A DNA stretch of 64,000 nt from Hyphomicrobiales bacterium (lineage in GTDB: Bacteria; Pseudomonadota; Alphaproteobacteria; Rhizobiales; Beijerinckiaceae): contig JAPLOW010000170.1 of the NCBI GenBank assembly GCA_026400555.1, positions 1 to 64,000 of the forward strand, read 5' to 3'. Of the stretch, positions 37,990-49,372 are shown piece after piece. The position numbers were made by a program, and so were the translations under genes. How positions within the stretch are numbered: the first letter of the stretch is position 1; each line of letters starts with the position of its first letter. Below the pieces are notes generated by a model, which was given only the letters and a program-made list of their open reading frames with translations, did not search any database and was not told the DNA's origin.

Positions 37990-39468
37990 TTACAGCACCA
38001 GGGATCCGGCGCCCGGCTTCGGATCGAGCGGATACAGTGGCCGCGTCACCCGCTTGTACGGGTGGGTCGCATACTTCTGCGTCGAGGGTCCCTGCGTCTC
38101 GCTGTACAGGACCCGCGAGGCGATTGGCCCGTAGGCGGCATGGAAATGCTGGGCCGACTTGACGACGATCAGGCTCTTCTTGCGCGGATCGACGCCGACC
38201 AGCGTGAACATCTCGAGGCCAAAGGCCTGCGTGCGGTGGCTGAGCACCACCACATCGATTTCGCCGCCGATGTGGAGACAGGCCATGTCGCCCATCGGGG
38301 TCTTGGCGTCCCCGAAGGACTGCAGGCCATCGCGTGCCAGACCGATCACCTCGACCTCGCAATCAACCGGCTTGTTGGACAATTCGGAGGTCTTGCCGCC
38401 AATGCGCACCCTGAAACGCGCACCCACGCCCATGGTGTGGGCGAAGGCCACCGCCTGCGGGTCCCACATCGGCGCGACGGCGCAATTCTTTACACCGCGC
38501 TTGATCAGCGCCTGCAGCCACATCGTGTTGTCGGACGCAGAGCCTCCGCCGGCATTGTCGGCGGGCTCGGCGATCACGACCGGGCCCTTGGAGGTGTCGA
38601 CCGTGGCGGCCTGCTTCAGCGCCTGCCCGACGCTCAGCAGCTTCGGCGAGGTCTTGCCACGCAGCCCGACGATCTCCTTGCCGAGCCGCGTGGCCAGGGC
38701 GTCACCGGCCTTCTTGTTGTTGTCGGTGTAGACGAGCACCCGTGTGCCCATTTCCGGAACGTCGGCATGCGGGAAGCCGTGCCCGAGCGAGACCGACAGC
38801 ACGCCGTCCTGGCCTTCCAGCGCCGACATGCGGTCAACGAAAGAGCGGGTCGGCTCCATCGTGGTTGGAAAGAAAGCGATCATCCGGCAGTCATAGAGGC
38901 TGGCCACCGGCTTGATCTCGCCGCGGATCGTCTTCAGGACGATGGTGAGGAGTTCCTCCGCCCGCGGCATGAAATCGGTGTGCGGGTATTCCTTGTACAG
39001 GATGATGATGTCCGCAAGGCTGACGCGCTTCTTCGTCAGGTGGCAGTGGGGATCGAGCTCCACGCCGATCACGCATGTCGGGCCGACGATCTTTCGCGCC
39101 CGCTCCAGCACATCGCCCTCGACATCGTCATAGCCCTCGGCAACGAAAGCGCCGTGCATGCCGAGCAGGATGCCGTCGAGCGGCATCGCCGCCTTGATCT
39201 CGTTCAGGATGGTGTCACGCATGTGCTCGTAGGCCGACTTGGCACAGGCGCCCGACGGCTCGGTGCCGAACCCCGATCCCTCGATCAGCGTGAAACCTTC
39301 CTGCCGCGCCCGGCGGCGACCGGCATGCAGCGGCGCCGTATAGTGATGTGGAATCTCGGGGGCCTGCCCCGGACCGTGGTGATAGGCACCCATGAAGCTC
39401 GAAAGGCCAGTGGGGATCGGGGAGAATGTGTTGCTTTCGGTGCCGAGCGAGGCGGTGAACAGGCGCAT
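37990..39468 (-). CDS. M81 family metallopeptidase (MlrC-like)
   Basis: MRLFTASLGTESNTFSPIPTGLSSF...LGMHGAFVAEGYDDVEGDVLERARKIVGPTCVIGVELDPHCHLT. Confidence 0.9.
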   Translation of the reverse strand: MRLFTASLGTESNTFSPIPTGLSSFMGAYHHGPGQAPEIPHHYTAPLHAGRRRARQEGFTLIEGSGFGTEPSGACAKSAYEHMRDTILNEIKAAMPLDGILLGMHGAFVAEGYDDVEGDVLERARKIVGPTCVIGVELDPHCHLTKKRVSLADIIILYKEYPHTDFMPRAEELLTIVLKTIRGEIKPVASLYDCRMIAFFPTTMEPTRSFVDRMSALEGQDGVLSVSLGHGFPHADVPEMGTRVLVYTDNNKKAGDALATRLGKEIVGLRGKTSPKLLSVGQALKQAATVDTSKGPVVIAEPADNAGGGSASDNTMWLQALIKRGVKNCAVAPMWDPQAVAFAHTMGVGARFRVRIGGKTSELSNKPVDCEVEVIGLARDGLQSFGDAKTPMGDMACLHIGGEIDVVVLSHRTQAFGLEMFTLVGVDPRKKSLIVVKSAQHFHAAYGPIASRVLYSETQGPSTQKYATHPYKRVTRPLYPLDPKPGAGSLVL

Positions 39469-39642
39469 GGGTCACATCCGGATGGCGGGCTGCCGGTTGG
39501 CGGGGATCTGAAATGAAGCCCAATTCCGCGTTGATGACAACGGCGTGGGCCGCATGGCAGTTGTCCCTTGCGCTCTGCCACGACGGCATGCGTTAATCGG
39601 CGAGGTGTTTGTTGAAGCCAAGGTTCATCTGGGAGGGTTACC

Positions 39643-41247
39643 ATGTCCACACGCCGCGAAATCCTGAAAGCCGCAACCGCCGCCAGCGCGCTGATTGCGT
39701 CTCCGTCACTCGTGTTCGCACAGGCCGCGCCAACCCGCGCCAGAACGCTGCGTGCCGTGATGCACGGCGATCTGGCCGCGTTTGATCCGATCTGGACCAC
39801 CGCCAACATGGCTTCCTACCATGGCGGGCTGATCTACGACACGCTGTTCGGCATCGACAGCCAGTACCGCGCCCAGCCGCAAATGGTGCAGAGCTTCAAC
39901 ATCTCCGACGACAGGAAGACCTATACCTTCGTCCTGCGCGATGGCCTGCGCTTCTCATCCGGCGAGGCCGTGACCGCCAAGGACTGCGTGGCCTCGATCC
40001 GGCGCTGGGCAGCCCGCGACGGCGGTGGCCAGCACATGTTCCGGCGCGTCACCGACACGCCTGTCGTCGATGAGAAGACGTTCCGGATCGTGCTGCGCGA
40101 GCCCTACCCGCTGCTGATCGACTGGCTGGCCAAGGCCTCGACCAATGTCTGCTACATCATGCGCGAGAAAGAAGCGCTGACCGATCCGCAGACCCAGATC
40201 ACCGAGTACATCGGCTCCGGCCCCTTCATCTACAATCGTACCGAAAGCCGTCAGGGTGCGCGCTATGTCTATGACCGTAACCCGAATTACGTGCCGCGCT
40301 CCGAGCCAGCCTCATTCATGGCCGGCGGCAAGGTGGCGCGCATGGACCGTGTCATCATGGAAAACATGGCCGACCCGCAGACCCAGGTCGCGGCGCTGCA
40401 GGCCGGTGAGATCGACTTCGTCGAATGGCCGTCGCTGGATCTGATCGATACGCTCGAGAAGGACCGCAACATCAAGCTCGAGGTGATGAACCAGTCCGGC
40501 ACCATGGGCTGGTGCCGGCTGAACCACCTGCACGCGCCCTTCAACAATGTGCTCGCGCGCCGCGCGATGCTCTACCTCACCCACCCGACAGAGGTGATGA
40601 AAGCGACCTTCGGCAACGAGAAATATTATCGCGGCTGCGGCTCCATCTTCGCCTGCAACACGCCCACCGAGAACGACGCCAACACCGACTGGTTCAAGGG
40701 CGGTCAGAACATTGACCGCGCCCGGCAGCTCTTCCGGGAAGCGGGCTATGACGGGCGGCCTGTGGTGATCCTGTCGGCCTCCAATGTGCAGCACATGAGC
40801 AATGCGGGCCTGCTCTACCAGCAGTGGCTGCGGGCTGCCGGCGTCAATGTCGAACTGGTCACGTCGGACTGGGGCGGCGTCGTCGCCCGCCGTGCCAACC
40901 GCAATCCGCCGGATCAGGGCGGCTGGAACATCTTCTTCACCTCGGCCTCCGGCAGCGCCTATTCGAACCCGGTGTCACTGGCCGGTCACGCGTCAAACGG
41001 CGCCAATGCCTGGTTCGGCTGGCCGACCGACGAGAAGAACGAGCAGTTGCGCGACGCCTGGGCTGCGGCTGCCACGCCGGAGGAGCGGATGGCCGCCGCG
41101 CGGGCGATGCAGGAGAACGCCTGGAACTACGTCCCGCATGTCCATTATGGCCAGTGGCTGCAGCCATCCGCCATGCGCGCCAACCTGACCGGCATGATCG
41201 GCATGCCCGAACTGGCGCCGTTCTGGAACGTCGGCCGGACGGGATGA
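39643..41247 (+). CDS. Peptide/dipeptide-type ABC transporter substrate-binding protein
   Basis: Tat-like leader MSTRREILKAATAASALIASPSLVFAQA; SBP family 5 fold motifs. Confidence 0.92.
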   Translation: MSTRREILKAATAASALIASPSLVFAQAAPTRARTLRAVMHGDLAAFDPIWTTANMASYHGGLIYDTLFGIDSQYRAQPQMVQSFNISDDRKTYTFVLRDGLRFSSGEAVTAKDCVASIRRWAARDGGGQHMFRRVTDTPVVDEKTFRIVLREPYPLLIDWLAKASTNVCYIMREKEALTDPQTQITEYIGSGPFIYNRTESRQGARYVYDRNPNYVPRSEPASFMAGGKVARMDRVIMENMADPQTQVAALQAGEIDFVEWPSLDLIDTLEKDRNIKLEVMNQSGTMGWCRLNHLHAPFNNVLARRAMLYLTHPTEVMKATFGNEKYYRGCGSIFACNTPTENDANTDWFKGGQNIDRARQLFREAGYDGRPVVILSASNVQHMSNAGLLYQQWLRAAGVNVELVTSDWGGVVARRANRNPPDQGGWNIFFTSASGSAYSNPVSLAGHASNGANAWFGWPTDEKNEQLRDAWAAAATPEERMAAARAMQENAWNYVPHVHYGQWLQPSAMRANLTGMIGMPELAPFWNVGRTG

Positions 41248-41299
41248 CCGGGGGCTGGATCGCCGGACCGGTGGCACGGATCATGAATGAGCCCGCTTC

Positions 41300-42241
41300 A
41301 TGCTCGCTTACGTGATCCGCCGCCTGTTTTCGACGCTGCTGGTGATGACGATGGTCGCCGTCTTCGTCTTCCTGCTGCTGCATCTGTCGCCCGGCGATCC
41401 GGCGGCCATCATCGCCGGCGACAACGCGACACCCGAGGCGATCGACGGCATCCGGCTAAAGCTGGGCTTGTCTGACCCGCTGCCGGTGCAGTTTGTGCGC
41501 TGGATCGGCCATGTCCTGCAGGGCGATCTTGGCGTCTCGATCTTCTCGAACGAACCTGTGCTGAAGCTGGTCGGCCAGCGGCTTGAACCGACATTGTCAC
41601 TGGCGCTGACCACGCTTGTGGTGGCGGTGACGCTGGCCATCAGCTTTGGCGTCCTGGCCGCCTGGAAGGCCGGCACCTGGATTGACCGGGTCCTGATGGT
41701 GATCTCGGTCGTGGGCTTCTCCGTCCCGACCTTCGTGGTGGGCTATCTCCTGATCTACCTGTTCGCCATCGAACTGCGCTGGCTGCCCGTGCAAGGCTAC
41801 ACACCCATGAACGAGGGGCTCGATGGCTGGGCACGCAATCTGGTGCTGCCCTCGATGGCACTCGGCCTCGCCTATATCGCGCTGATCGCGCGCATCACCC
41901 GTGCTTCGATGCTCGATGTGCTCTCGGAGGATTATATCCGGACAGCGAAGGCGAAAGGTGTTGCCGATGAATCGATGCTGCTGAAGCACGCGCTGAAGAA
42001 CGCCGGCGTGCCGATCGTCACGATCATCGGCATCGGCGTCGCGCTTTTGATCAGCGGTGTGGTCATCACAGAAACGGTGTTCAACATTCCAGGCATCGGC
42101 CGCCTCGTGGTGGACGCCATCGCCAAGCGTGACTATCCGATCATCCAGGGCGTGATCCTGATCTTTTCCGGCGTCTACGTGCTGGTGAACCTTCTGGTTG
42201 ATCTCACCTATACCATCATCGACCCCCGGATCAGGTATTGA
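41300..42241 (+). CDS. ABC transporter permease (DppB-like)
   Basis: MLAYVIRRLFSTLLVMTMVAVFVFLLLHLSPGDPAAIIAGDNAT...LEPTLSLALTTLVVAVTLAISFGVLAAWKAG. Confidence 0.94.
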   Translation: MLAYVIRRLFSTLLVMTMVAVFVFLLLHLSPGDPAAIIAGDNATPEAIDGIRLKLGLSDPLPVQFVRWIGHVLQGDLGVSIFSNEPVLKLVGQRLEPTLSLALTTLVVAVTLAISFGVLAAWKAGTWIDRVLMVISVVGFSVPTFVVGYLLIYLFAIELRWLPVQGYTPMNEGLDGWARNLVLPSMALGLAYIALIARITRASMLDVLSEDYIRTAKAKGVADESMLLKHALKNAGVPIVTIIGIGVALLISGVVITETVFNIPGIGRLVVDAIAKRDYPIIQGVILIFSGVYVLVNLLVDLTYTIIDPRIRY

Positions 42242-42245
42242 AGCC

Positions 42246-43108
42246 GTGAGTGTCGCCACAGCCCCGGCCCGATCCGTTCCACGTTTCCACCCATGGCGCT
42301 TCGTCCGGCGCAACCCGACGCTGGTCGCCGGCGCAGTCATCCTCATCCTCATGGCCCTGCTGGCGGTCTTCGCGCCGCTGATCGCGGGCGACCCGATCAG
42401 GATGCAGCCCGCACAGCGCCTGCGTCCACCATCGGCTGTGAACTGGCTCGGCACGGACAGCCTTGGCCGCGATGTCTTCGCCCGCACCGTCTATGGCGCA
42501 CGTGTGTCACTCATGGTGGGTCTTACGGTCGCCTTCCTGTCGGTCGGGATCGGACTGATGATCGGCCTGCTCGCCGGTTTCTTCCGCACGGCCGACACCA
42601 TCGTCATGCGCTTCATGGACGGGTTGATGGCAATTCCGGCCATCCTTCTTGCCATTGCGCTGGTCTCGCTCACCCGCGCCAGCGTTACGACAGTGATTGT
42701 GGCAATCATGATCCCGGAGATTCCGCGTGTGGTGCGGCTGGTCCGCTCGGTGGTGCTCAGCGTGCGCGAGGCGCCCTATGTCGAGGCCGCAGTCGCGGGC
42801 GGCGCACCGACCTGGAAGATTCTGCTCCGCCACATCATGCCATCGACATTTCCGCCGCTGATCGTGCAGGCGACCTATATCTGCGCCTCCGCGATCCTGA
42901 TCGAGGCGTCGCTGTCCTTCCTCGGCGCCGGGACGCCGCCGGACATTCCGACCTGGGGCAACATGGTCGCATCCTCGCGCCTGTTCCTCAGCCGCGCGCC
43001 CTGGACGATCTTCGCGCCCGGCCTGGCGCTCGCGCTCGTCGTGCTGGCCGTCAATCTCGTCGGTGACGGCCTGCGTGACCGGCTGGACCCCCGGCTTACG
43101 AGGCGCAT

Positions 43109-43112
<4 letters not shown>
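42246..43112 (+). CDS. ABC transporter permease (DppC-like)
   Basis: [51 protein letters not shown] start at 42246 preferred. Confidence 0.92.
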
Positions 43113-44167
<1,055 letters not shown>

Positions 44168-45029
44168 TCCCGGCGACCGCCGGCACGATCAGGCTGCACG
44201 GCACCGACATCACGGGCCTGTCGCGCACCCAGATGCAGCCCTGGCGCAAACGCATCCAGATGGTGTTCCAGGACCCGTCCGCCTCGCTCAATCCGCGCCT
44301 CACGGCCGGCGCGGTCGTGTCCGAGCCGCTCGAGAACTTCGGCGACATTCCGGCTTCGGAACGCAGTGACCGCACCATCGCGCTGCTCAAGAAGGTCGGC
44401 CTCAGCAGCGACGCCATGCACAAGTATCCGTTCGAGTTTTCGGGCGGCCAGAAGCAGCGATTGGGGATCGCCCGCGCGCTCGCCCTCAACCCGAGCGTGA
44501 TCGTGGCGGACGAGCCGGTCTCGGCGCTCGACGTTTCGGTGCAAGCGCAGGTGCTCAACCTGATGATGGACCTGCAGGAGGAGTTCGGCCTCGCCTACCT
44601 GTTCGTCAGCCACGACCTCGGTGTCGTTGAGCATATCGGCCACCGCATCGCCGTGATGTATCTCGGCCGCATTGTCGAGGTGGCGGACCGGGACGCGATC
44701 TTCGCCAATCCGCGCCATCCTTACACGCGCGCCCTGATCTCGGCGGCACCCCTGCCCGATCCGCGCGCCAGGCGCGAGAAACTGGTGATCGAGGGCGATG
44801 TGCCATCACCCCAGAACCCGCCGCCCGGCTGCCACTTCCACACACGTTGCCCGTTTGCGGTGGCACGCTGCAGGGTCGACAACCCCGCGCTGCGGACCCT
44901 GAAGGATGGCCGGCTGGCGGCCTGCCATCTCGAGGAATAGCACCGCCCGCTCCCGCGCATGCGCCAAGCTTTAACGCTGTGGCGCGATACTGCGAGGCGA
45001 TTGCCGGGGCTGGTGGTAGTTTGCAGCCC

Positions 45030-45413
45030 ATGCCGGCAGCCTCCTCGATCTCCTTTCTTCCGCTCATCCTGTTCACCGTGCTCACCAACGCGGCGGCCCA
45101 GATCATGCTCAAGAAGGGCATGACCGGCCTCGGCCCGCTCGACATCGGCGCCGACGGGCTGATCGGCACCGTGTTCAGGGTTGTGTTCAATCCCTTCGTC
45201 TTTCTGGGACTCAGCACCTTCGTCATCAGCATGGCCTCGCACCTGATCGTCCTGTCGCGGGTGCAGCTTTCCTACGCCTATCCGTTCCTGAGCCTCGCCT
45301 ATGTGGTGGTGGCCGCCTACAGCTATTTCTTCTTCGCCGAAGACGTGGGCCTGGCCCGTCTCGCCGGCATTGGCCTGATCGTTGCGGGAACCATCCTGAT
45401 TGCCCAAAGCTGA
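45030..45413 (+). CDS. Small EamA/SMR-type membrane protein (ArnE/ArnF-like flippase candidate)
   Basis: 127 aa, four TM helices: ILFTVLTNAAAQIMLKKGMTGLG...VQLSYAYPFLSLAYVVVAAYSYFFFAEDVGLARLAGIGLIVAGTILIAQS. Confidence 0.8.
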   Translation: MPAASSISFLPLILFTVLTNAAAQIMLKKGMTGLGPLDIGADGLIGTVFRVVFNPFVFLGLSTFVISMASHLIVLSRVQLSYAYPFLSLAYVVVAAYSYFFFAEDVGLARLAGIGLIVAGTILIAQS

Positions 45414-45452
45414 CCGGCCAGACGGCCTGATTGAAGACAGGATTGTTACAAC

Positions 45453-46427
45453 ATGAAACACATCATCATCGGCGGCGATGGCTTTGTGGGACAACGGCTC
45501 GCAGGAGACCTCACCGCACTCGGCGAAGCGGTCATTGTCGCAGACATCCACAACAGCGCCCATGCGGTCTACCAGAACGCGCGCTTCATCCGGATTGACG
45601 TGACCGCGCCGGAGACCTTGCGCGCCATCCCTCTCGACGCCGACGACGTCGTCTACAACCTGTCAGCCAAGATGCTGTCCCCGATCATGCCACGCGCCAA
45701 GCGGCATGAATTCTTCTGGCCCGTGAACTTCGACGGCACCCGCAACATCCTCGAATGGATGGAGGAGGTGGGCGCGCGAAAGCTGGTGCACTTCACCACC
45801 GACATGATCTACGGCCATTCCGTCACCGTGCCGCAGACCGAGGACCATCCCGCCAATCCGCTCGGCGAGTACGGCATGAGCAAGCTGGCGACCGAGACCC
45901 TGTGCGACGCCTACCGCGCCCGCGGCTTCAGCATTTCGATCTTCCGTCCACGGCTGATCATCGGTCCGGGCCGCCTCGGCATCCTGTCAAAGCTGTTCAA
46001 GCTCATCGACCTGAACCTGCCCGTCCCGATGATCGGGGCCGGGACCAACCCCTACCAGTTCATCTCGGTGTTCGACTGCGCCTCGGCCTGCCAGGCCGCC
46101 TGGCGCGCCGGCATCCCGAACAGCGCCTACAATCTCGGCTCGGACAACCCGCCGCCCGTTCGCCAGTTGCTGGGAGACCTCATCCGCCACGCCGGCTCGA
46201 GGTCGATCCTGCTCCCGACGCCGGGCTGGGCCGTCAAGCGCACGCTTGACATGCTCGATTTCATCAACCTGCCGCTGATGGATCCCGAGCAGTACCTGAT
46301 CGCTGACGAGGTCTGCATCCTCGACACCTCGAAGGCGACCCGCGAACTTGGCTGGACCGCCCGCTACAACGACAGCGACATGCTGATCTCGGCCTATTCC
46401 GAGTATCGCAAGACGCTGAACACCTGA
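45453..46427 (+). CDS. NAD-dependent epimerase/dehydratase (extended SDR)
   Basis: IIIGGDGFVGQRLAGDL...YGMSKLATETLCDAYRARGFSISIFRPRLIIGPGRLG. Confidence 0.9.
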   Translation: MKHIIIGGDGFVGQRLAGDLTALGEAVIVADIHNSAHAVYQNARFIRIDVTAPETLRAIPLDADDVVYNLSAKMLSPIMPRAKRHEFFWPVNFDGTRNILEWMEEVGARKLVHFTTDMIYGHSVTVPQTEDHPANPLGEYGMSKLATETLCDAYRARGFSISIFRPRLIIGPGRLGILSKLFKLIDLNLPVPMIGAGTNPYQFISVFDCASACQAAWRAGIPNSAYNLGSDNPPPVRQLLGDLIRHAGSRSILLPTPGWAVKRTLDMLDFINLPLMDPEQYLIADEVCILDTSKATRELGWTARYNDSDMLISAYSEYRKTLNT

Positions 46428-46445
46428 CGCAGACCTTAAAAGCGT

Positions 46446-46537
46446 CCTCATCCCGAGCTTGTCGACGGATAAGGACGACGCACCGGACACGCCGCGGCAC
46501 TCGCTGAAGCTCCTCCTTCGACGGGCTCAGGATGAGG
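46446..46537. repeat. REP-like inverted repeat: CCTCATCCCGAGCTTGTCGACGGA ... TCCTTCGACGGGCTCAGGATGAGG
   Basis: Two 24-nt arms, 20/24 complementary, separated by 44 nt in the intergenic region. Confidence 0.75.
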
Positions 46538-46576
46538 AGCGTGGAATTGAACCAAGCATTTCAAGTGGAGACCACC

Positions 46577-48013
46577 ATGAGCATGGCCGCCTACGACCTG
46601 ACCGAAACCATCCCTGCCCGCCCGAAGCTGCTCAGCGTCGAGGATGCCAAGGCGCTCGATGTCAGGCGGATGAAGGAGCTGTTCAGCGCCCACCTGAACC
46701 CCGGCCAGGTGCATTTCCTCAAGCTGCTCGGCTTCGACAAGATCAAGGTCGAAAGCGCGAGGGGCATGCACTACATCACCGATGACGGTCGCAGGATTCT
46801 CGACTTCTTCGGCGGCTTCGGCTCGGTCGCCTTCGGACACAACCATCCGCGCATCCTCGCCGCGCGCAAGCGCTTCGCCGACGAGAACCGCCACGAGATC
46901 TGCATGGCCTTCATGTCGCAGTATGCGGCGGCGCTGGCCCACAACCTTGCCCAGATCGCGCCCGGCGATCTGGACATGGTGTTCCTGGGCTCGTCCGGCT
47001 CTGAAGCCATGGAAGCCGCCATCAAGGTCGCGGAACAGGCGCAGGGGCCTACCAGGTCCAAGGTGATCTACGCGGCGAACGCCTTCCACGGCAAGACCAA
47101 GGGTACGCTCTCCATAACCGACTCGGTACTCTACCAGCAGCAGTTCGCGCTGGTCGACAACCGCGTGAAGGTGCCGTTCGGCGATCTGAACGCCATCCGC
47201 AGCGCCATCGAAAGCGATCCGTCGATCGGCATCGTGGTGCTCGAAACCATCCAGGGCGGTGGCGGCATCATCGAAGCGCCCGCCAGCTTCTGGCAGGGTC
47301 TGCGCGCCCTCTGCGACAAGCACGGGGTGCTGTGGGTCGCAGACGAGGTCCAGTGCGGCCTTGGACGCACCGGCCGCTTCTTCGCCTTTGAAGAATTCGG
47401 CGTCATCCCGGACGTGACTGCACTGGCAAAATCACTTGGCGGCTCGAAGTCAGCCATGGCAGCGATGATCGCCCGGCGCGAGGTCTACATGAAGGCCTAT
47501 GGCAAGCCGAAGACCGCGCTGATCCATGGCCCGGCCACCTTCGGGGGCATCGGCGAGGCCTGCATCTCGGCTATCGAAGGCCTCAACATCCTGTATGAGG
47601 AAGACCTCATCGGCAATGCCGAGCGTGAAGGCGCGCACCTGATCAAGCGGCTGAAGGACATCAAGGCCAGGCACCCGACGCTCATCAAGGACGTACGCGG
47701 CAAGGGCTTCATGGTCGGCGTCGAGTTCAACGACTTTTCCGAGACGCTGCCCTTCGGCCTGAAGCACATGGTTGCGCTGCTCGACGACAAGCTCAAGGGC
47801 TCGCTCTGCGGTTTTGTGGGTGCGCTGCTGCTGAAGGACTACGACACGCTGGTCGCCTTCACCGAGTACAACCGCAATGTCATCCGGCTTGAACCGCCAC
47901 TGGTCGCAACCCGCGCCGATGTCGACCGGTTCTGCGACGCCTTCGACGACCTGCTCTCGCGCGGCGTTGCGCGGATCGTCACCGACTACCTGCGCAAGGT
48001 CGCGGTGAAGTAA
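46577..48013 (+). CDS. Class III PLP-dependent aminotransferase
   Basis: FGHNHPRILAARKRFADEN...VLWVADEVQCGLGRTGRFFAFEEFGVIPDVTALAKSLGG. Confidence 0.92.
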   Translation: MSMAAYDLTETIPARPKLLSVEDAKALDVRRMKELFSAHLNPGQVHFLKLLGFDKIKVESARGMHYITDDGRRILDFFGGFGSVAFGHNHPRILAARKRFADENRHEICMAFMSQYAAALAHNLAQIAPGDLDMVFLGSSGSEAMEAAIKVAEQAQGPTRSKVIYAANAFHGKTKGTLSITDSVLYQQQFALVDNRVKVPFGDLNAIRSAIESDPSIGIVVLETIQGGGGIIEAPASFWQGLRALCDKHGVLWVADEVQCGLGRTGRFFAFEEFGVIPDVTALAKSLGGSKSAMAAMIARREVYMKAYGKPKTALIHGPATFGGIGEACISAIEGLNILYEEDLIGNAEREGAHLIKRLKDIKARHPTLIKDVRGKGFMVGVEFNDFSETLPFGLKHMVALLDDKLKGSLCGFVGALLLKDYDTLVAFTEYNRNVIRLEPPLVATRADVDRFCDAFDDLLSRGVARIVTDYLRKVAVK

Positions 48014-48030
48014 GGCACCCCGGCTTTGCC

Positions 48031-48057
48031 GTCATCCCGGACCAGGTCCGGGGTGAC
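48031..48057. repeat. REP-like palindrome GTCATCCCGGACC-A-GGTCCGGGGTGAC
   Basis: 12/13 paired arms (one G-T) just after the aminotransferase stop. Confidence 0.75.
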
Positions 48058-48064
48058 GCGGGCT

Positions 48065-49372
48065 TCAGCAGCCCGTCACGCGCCGCCAGAAGTTCGAACT
48101 GAAAGCCGGGTCCGTGTGCGAGGCGAAGTCTCGCCAGCGCGGAAACGACACCTCGAACACCGAAGGCGACATCCGCGCGTCCTTGTAGGGATTGACTCGC
48201 CCCCCAGCAGCAACCGTGATCCGGTCAAGCTCGTCGAGAAGCGCGTCGGTGCGTGCGCCGTGGTAGGGAAGGTCGAGGGTCAGCGTTGCCCCTGCCATGG
48301 GGAATGACATCATTCCCGGCGACGGCCTGTCACCGAACAGCTTCAGTACGGTCAGGAACGAGGCCTCCCCCGCGCCGTGCGTGGCCTTGAGCAGATCCGT
48401 CACGGCCTCGCGCGCCGCCGCCATCGGCACCACCGACTGGTGCTGGCGCAGGCCCTTCGGGCCATAGGCCTGGTTCCAGCCGCTGACGCGGTCGAGCGGA
48501 TAGAAGAAGGGCTGGAACGGGACGGTCGCACCTTCGGTGCGCCGCCTGTGGGCAAAGCGATAGGCCGCATTGAAACCTGTCAGCGTCAGCCGGTTGATCA
48601 GCGCAAATGGCGGCGTGAACGGCAGGAAGGGCAGCGGCCGGTCTGGCGTCATCTCGCCGGCAGCGGCGCAGTGGTTGGCCCTGAAGAAGACGCCCCGTCC
48701 CAGCCTGGCGCCGCGCGCAAGGCTGTCGATCCATGCCACCGTGTAGGCGTGGCTCGCATCCGACCCGCCGGCCAGGTCAAAGAACGCATCCAGCCCCGAA
48801 AACGGGATGACGTCCTGCGCCATGAACGGCCCCCTGACCGCGATCATCCTGAGCGCGATGCGCCGGATCAGCCCGGTCAGGCCCATGCCGCCAATGGTGG
48901 CGGCGAATAAGGCCGGGTTCTCGTCCGCCGAACAGCGCAAGATCGAACCGTCCGAGCGCTGCAGGTCGAGCCAGGCCACATGGCTGCCGAAGGTTCCCAG
49001 CGCATGGTGGTTCTTGCCGTGCACGTCGTTGGCGACCGCGCCGCCCAGCGTGACGAAGCGCGTGCCGGGCGTCACCGGCAAGAACCAGCCCTGTGGCAGG
49101 GCGTGCGCAGTCACGGCGCCGAGCAGGACGCCCGCCTCGGCGACGATCACCCCATTGTCCGGATCGAAGCTGACGATCCGGTCAAGATCGGCCGTGTCGA
49201 GGACGGTGCCGCCGTCGACAAGGCAACTGTCGCCGTAGCTGCGGCCATTGCCATAGGCCAGCACCGGGCCGGACACGTCGCCATCGGGCCAGCCGCCGGC
49301 CTTTACGGGCCTGCTGCCCCTGGCGCCAAGTCCACCCCACGACGTGTAGGGTCTCGGCTGCGGCGGGCTCAC
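48065..49372 (-). CDS. FAD-binding oxidoreductase, DprE1-like (polyprenylphosphoryl-pentofuranose 2'-oxidase family)
   Basis: YTSWGGLGARGSRPVKAGGW...VLAYGNGRSYGDSCLVDGGTVLDTADLDRIVSFDPDNGVIVAEAGVLLGAVTAHALPQGWFLPVTPGTRFVTLGGAVANDVHGKNHHALGTFGSHV. Confidence 0.85.
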   Translation of the reverse strand: MSPPQPRPYTSWGGLGARGSRPVKAGGWPDGDVSGPVLAYGNGRSYGDSCLVDGGTVLDTADLDRIVSFDPDNGVIVAEAGVLLGAVTAHALPQGWFLPVTPGTRFVTLGGAVANDVHGKNHHALGTFGSHVAWLDLQRSDGSILRCSADENPALFAATIGGMGLTGLIRRIALRMIAVRGPFMAQDVIPFSGLDAFFDLAGGSDASHAYTVAWIDSLARGARLGRGVFFRANHCAAAGEMTPDRPLPFLPFTPPFALINRLTLTGFNAAYRFAHRRRTEGATVPFQPFFYPLDRVSGWNQAYGPKGLRQHQSVVPMAAAREAVTDLLKATHGAGEASFLTVLKLFGDRPSPGMMSFPMAGATLTLDLPYHGARTDALLDELDRITVAAGGRVNPYKDARMSPSVFEVSFPRWRDFASHTDPAFSSNFWRRVTGC

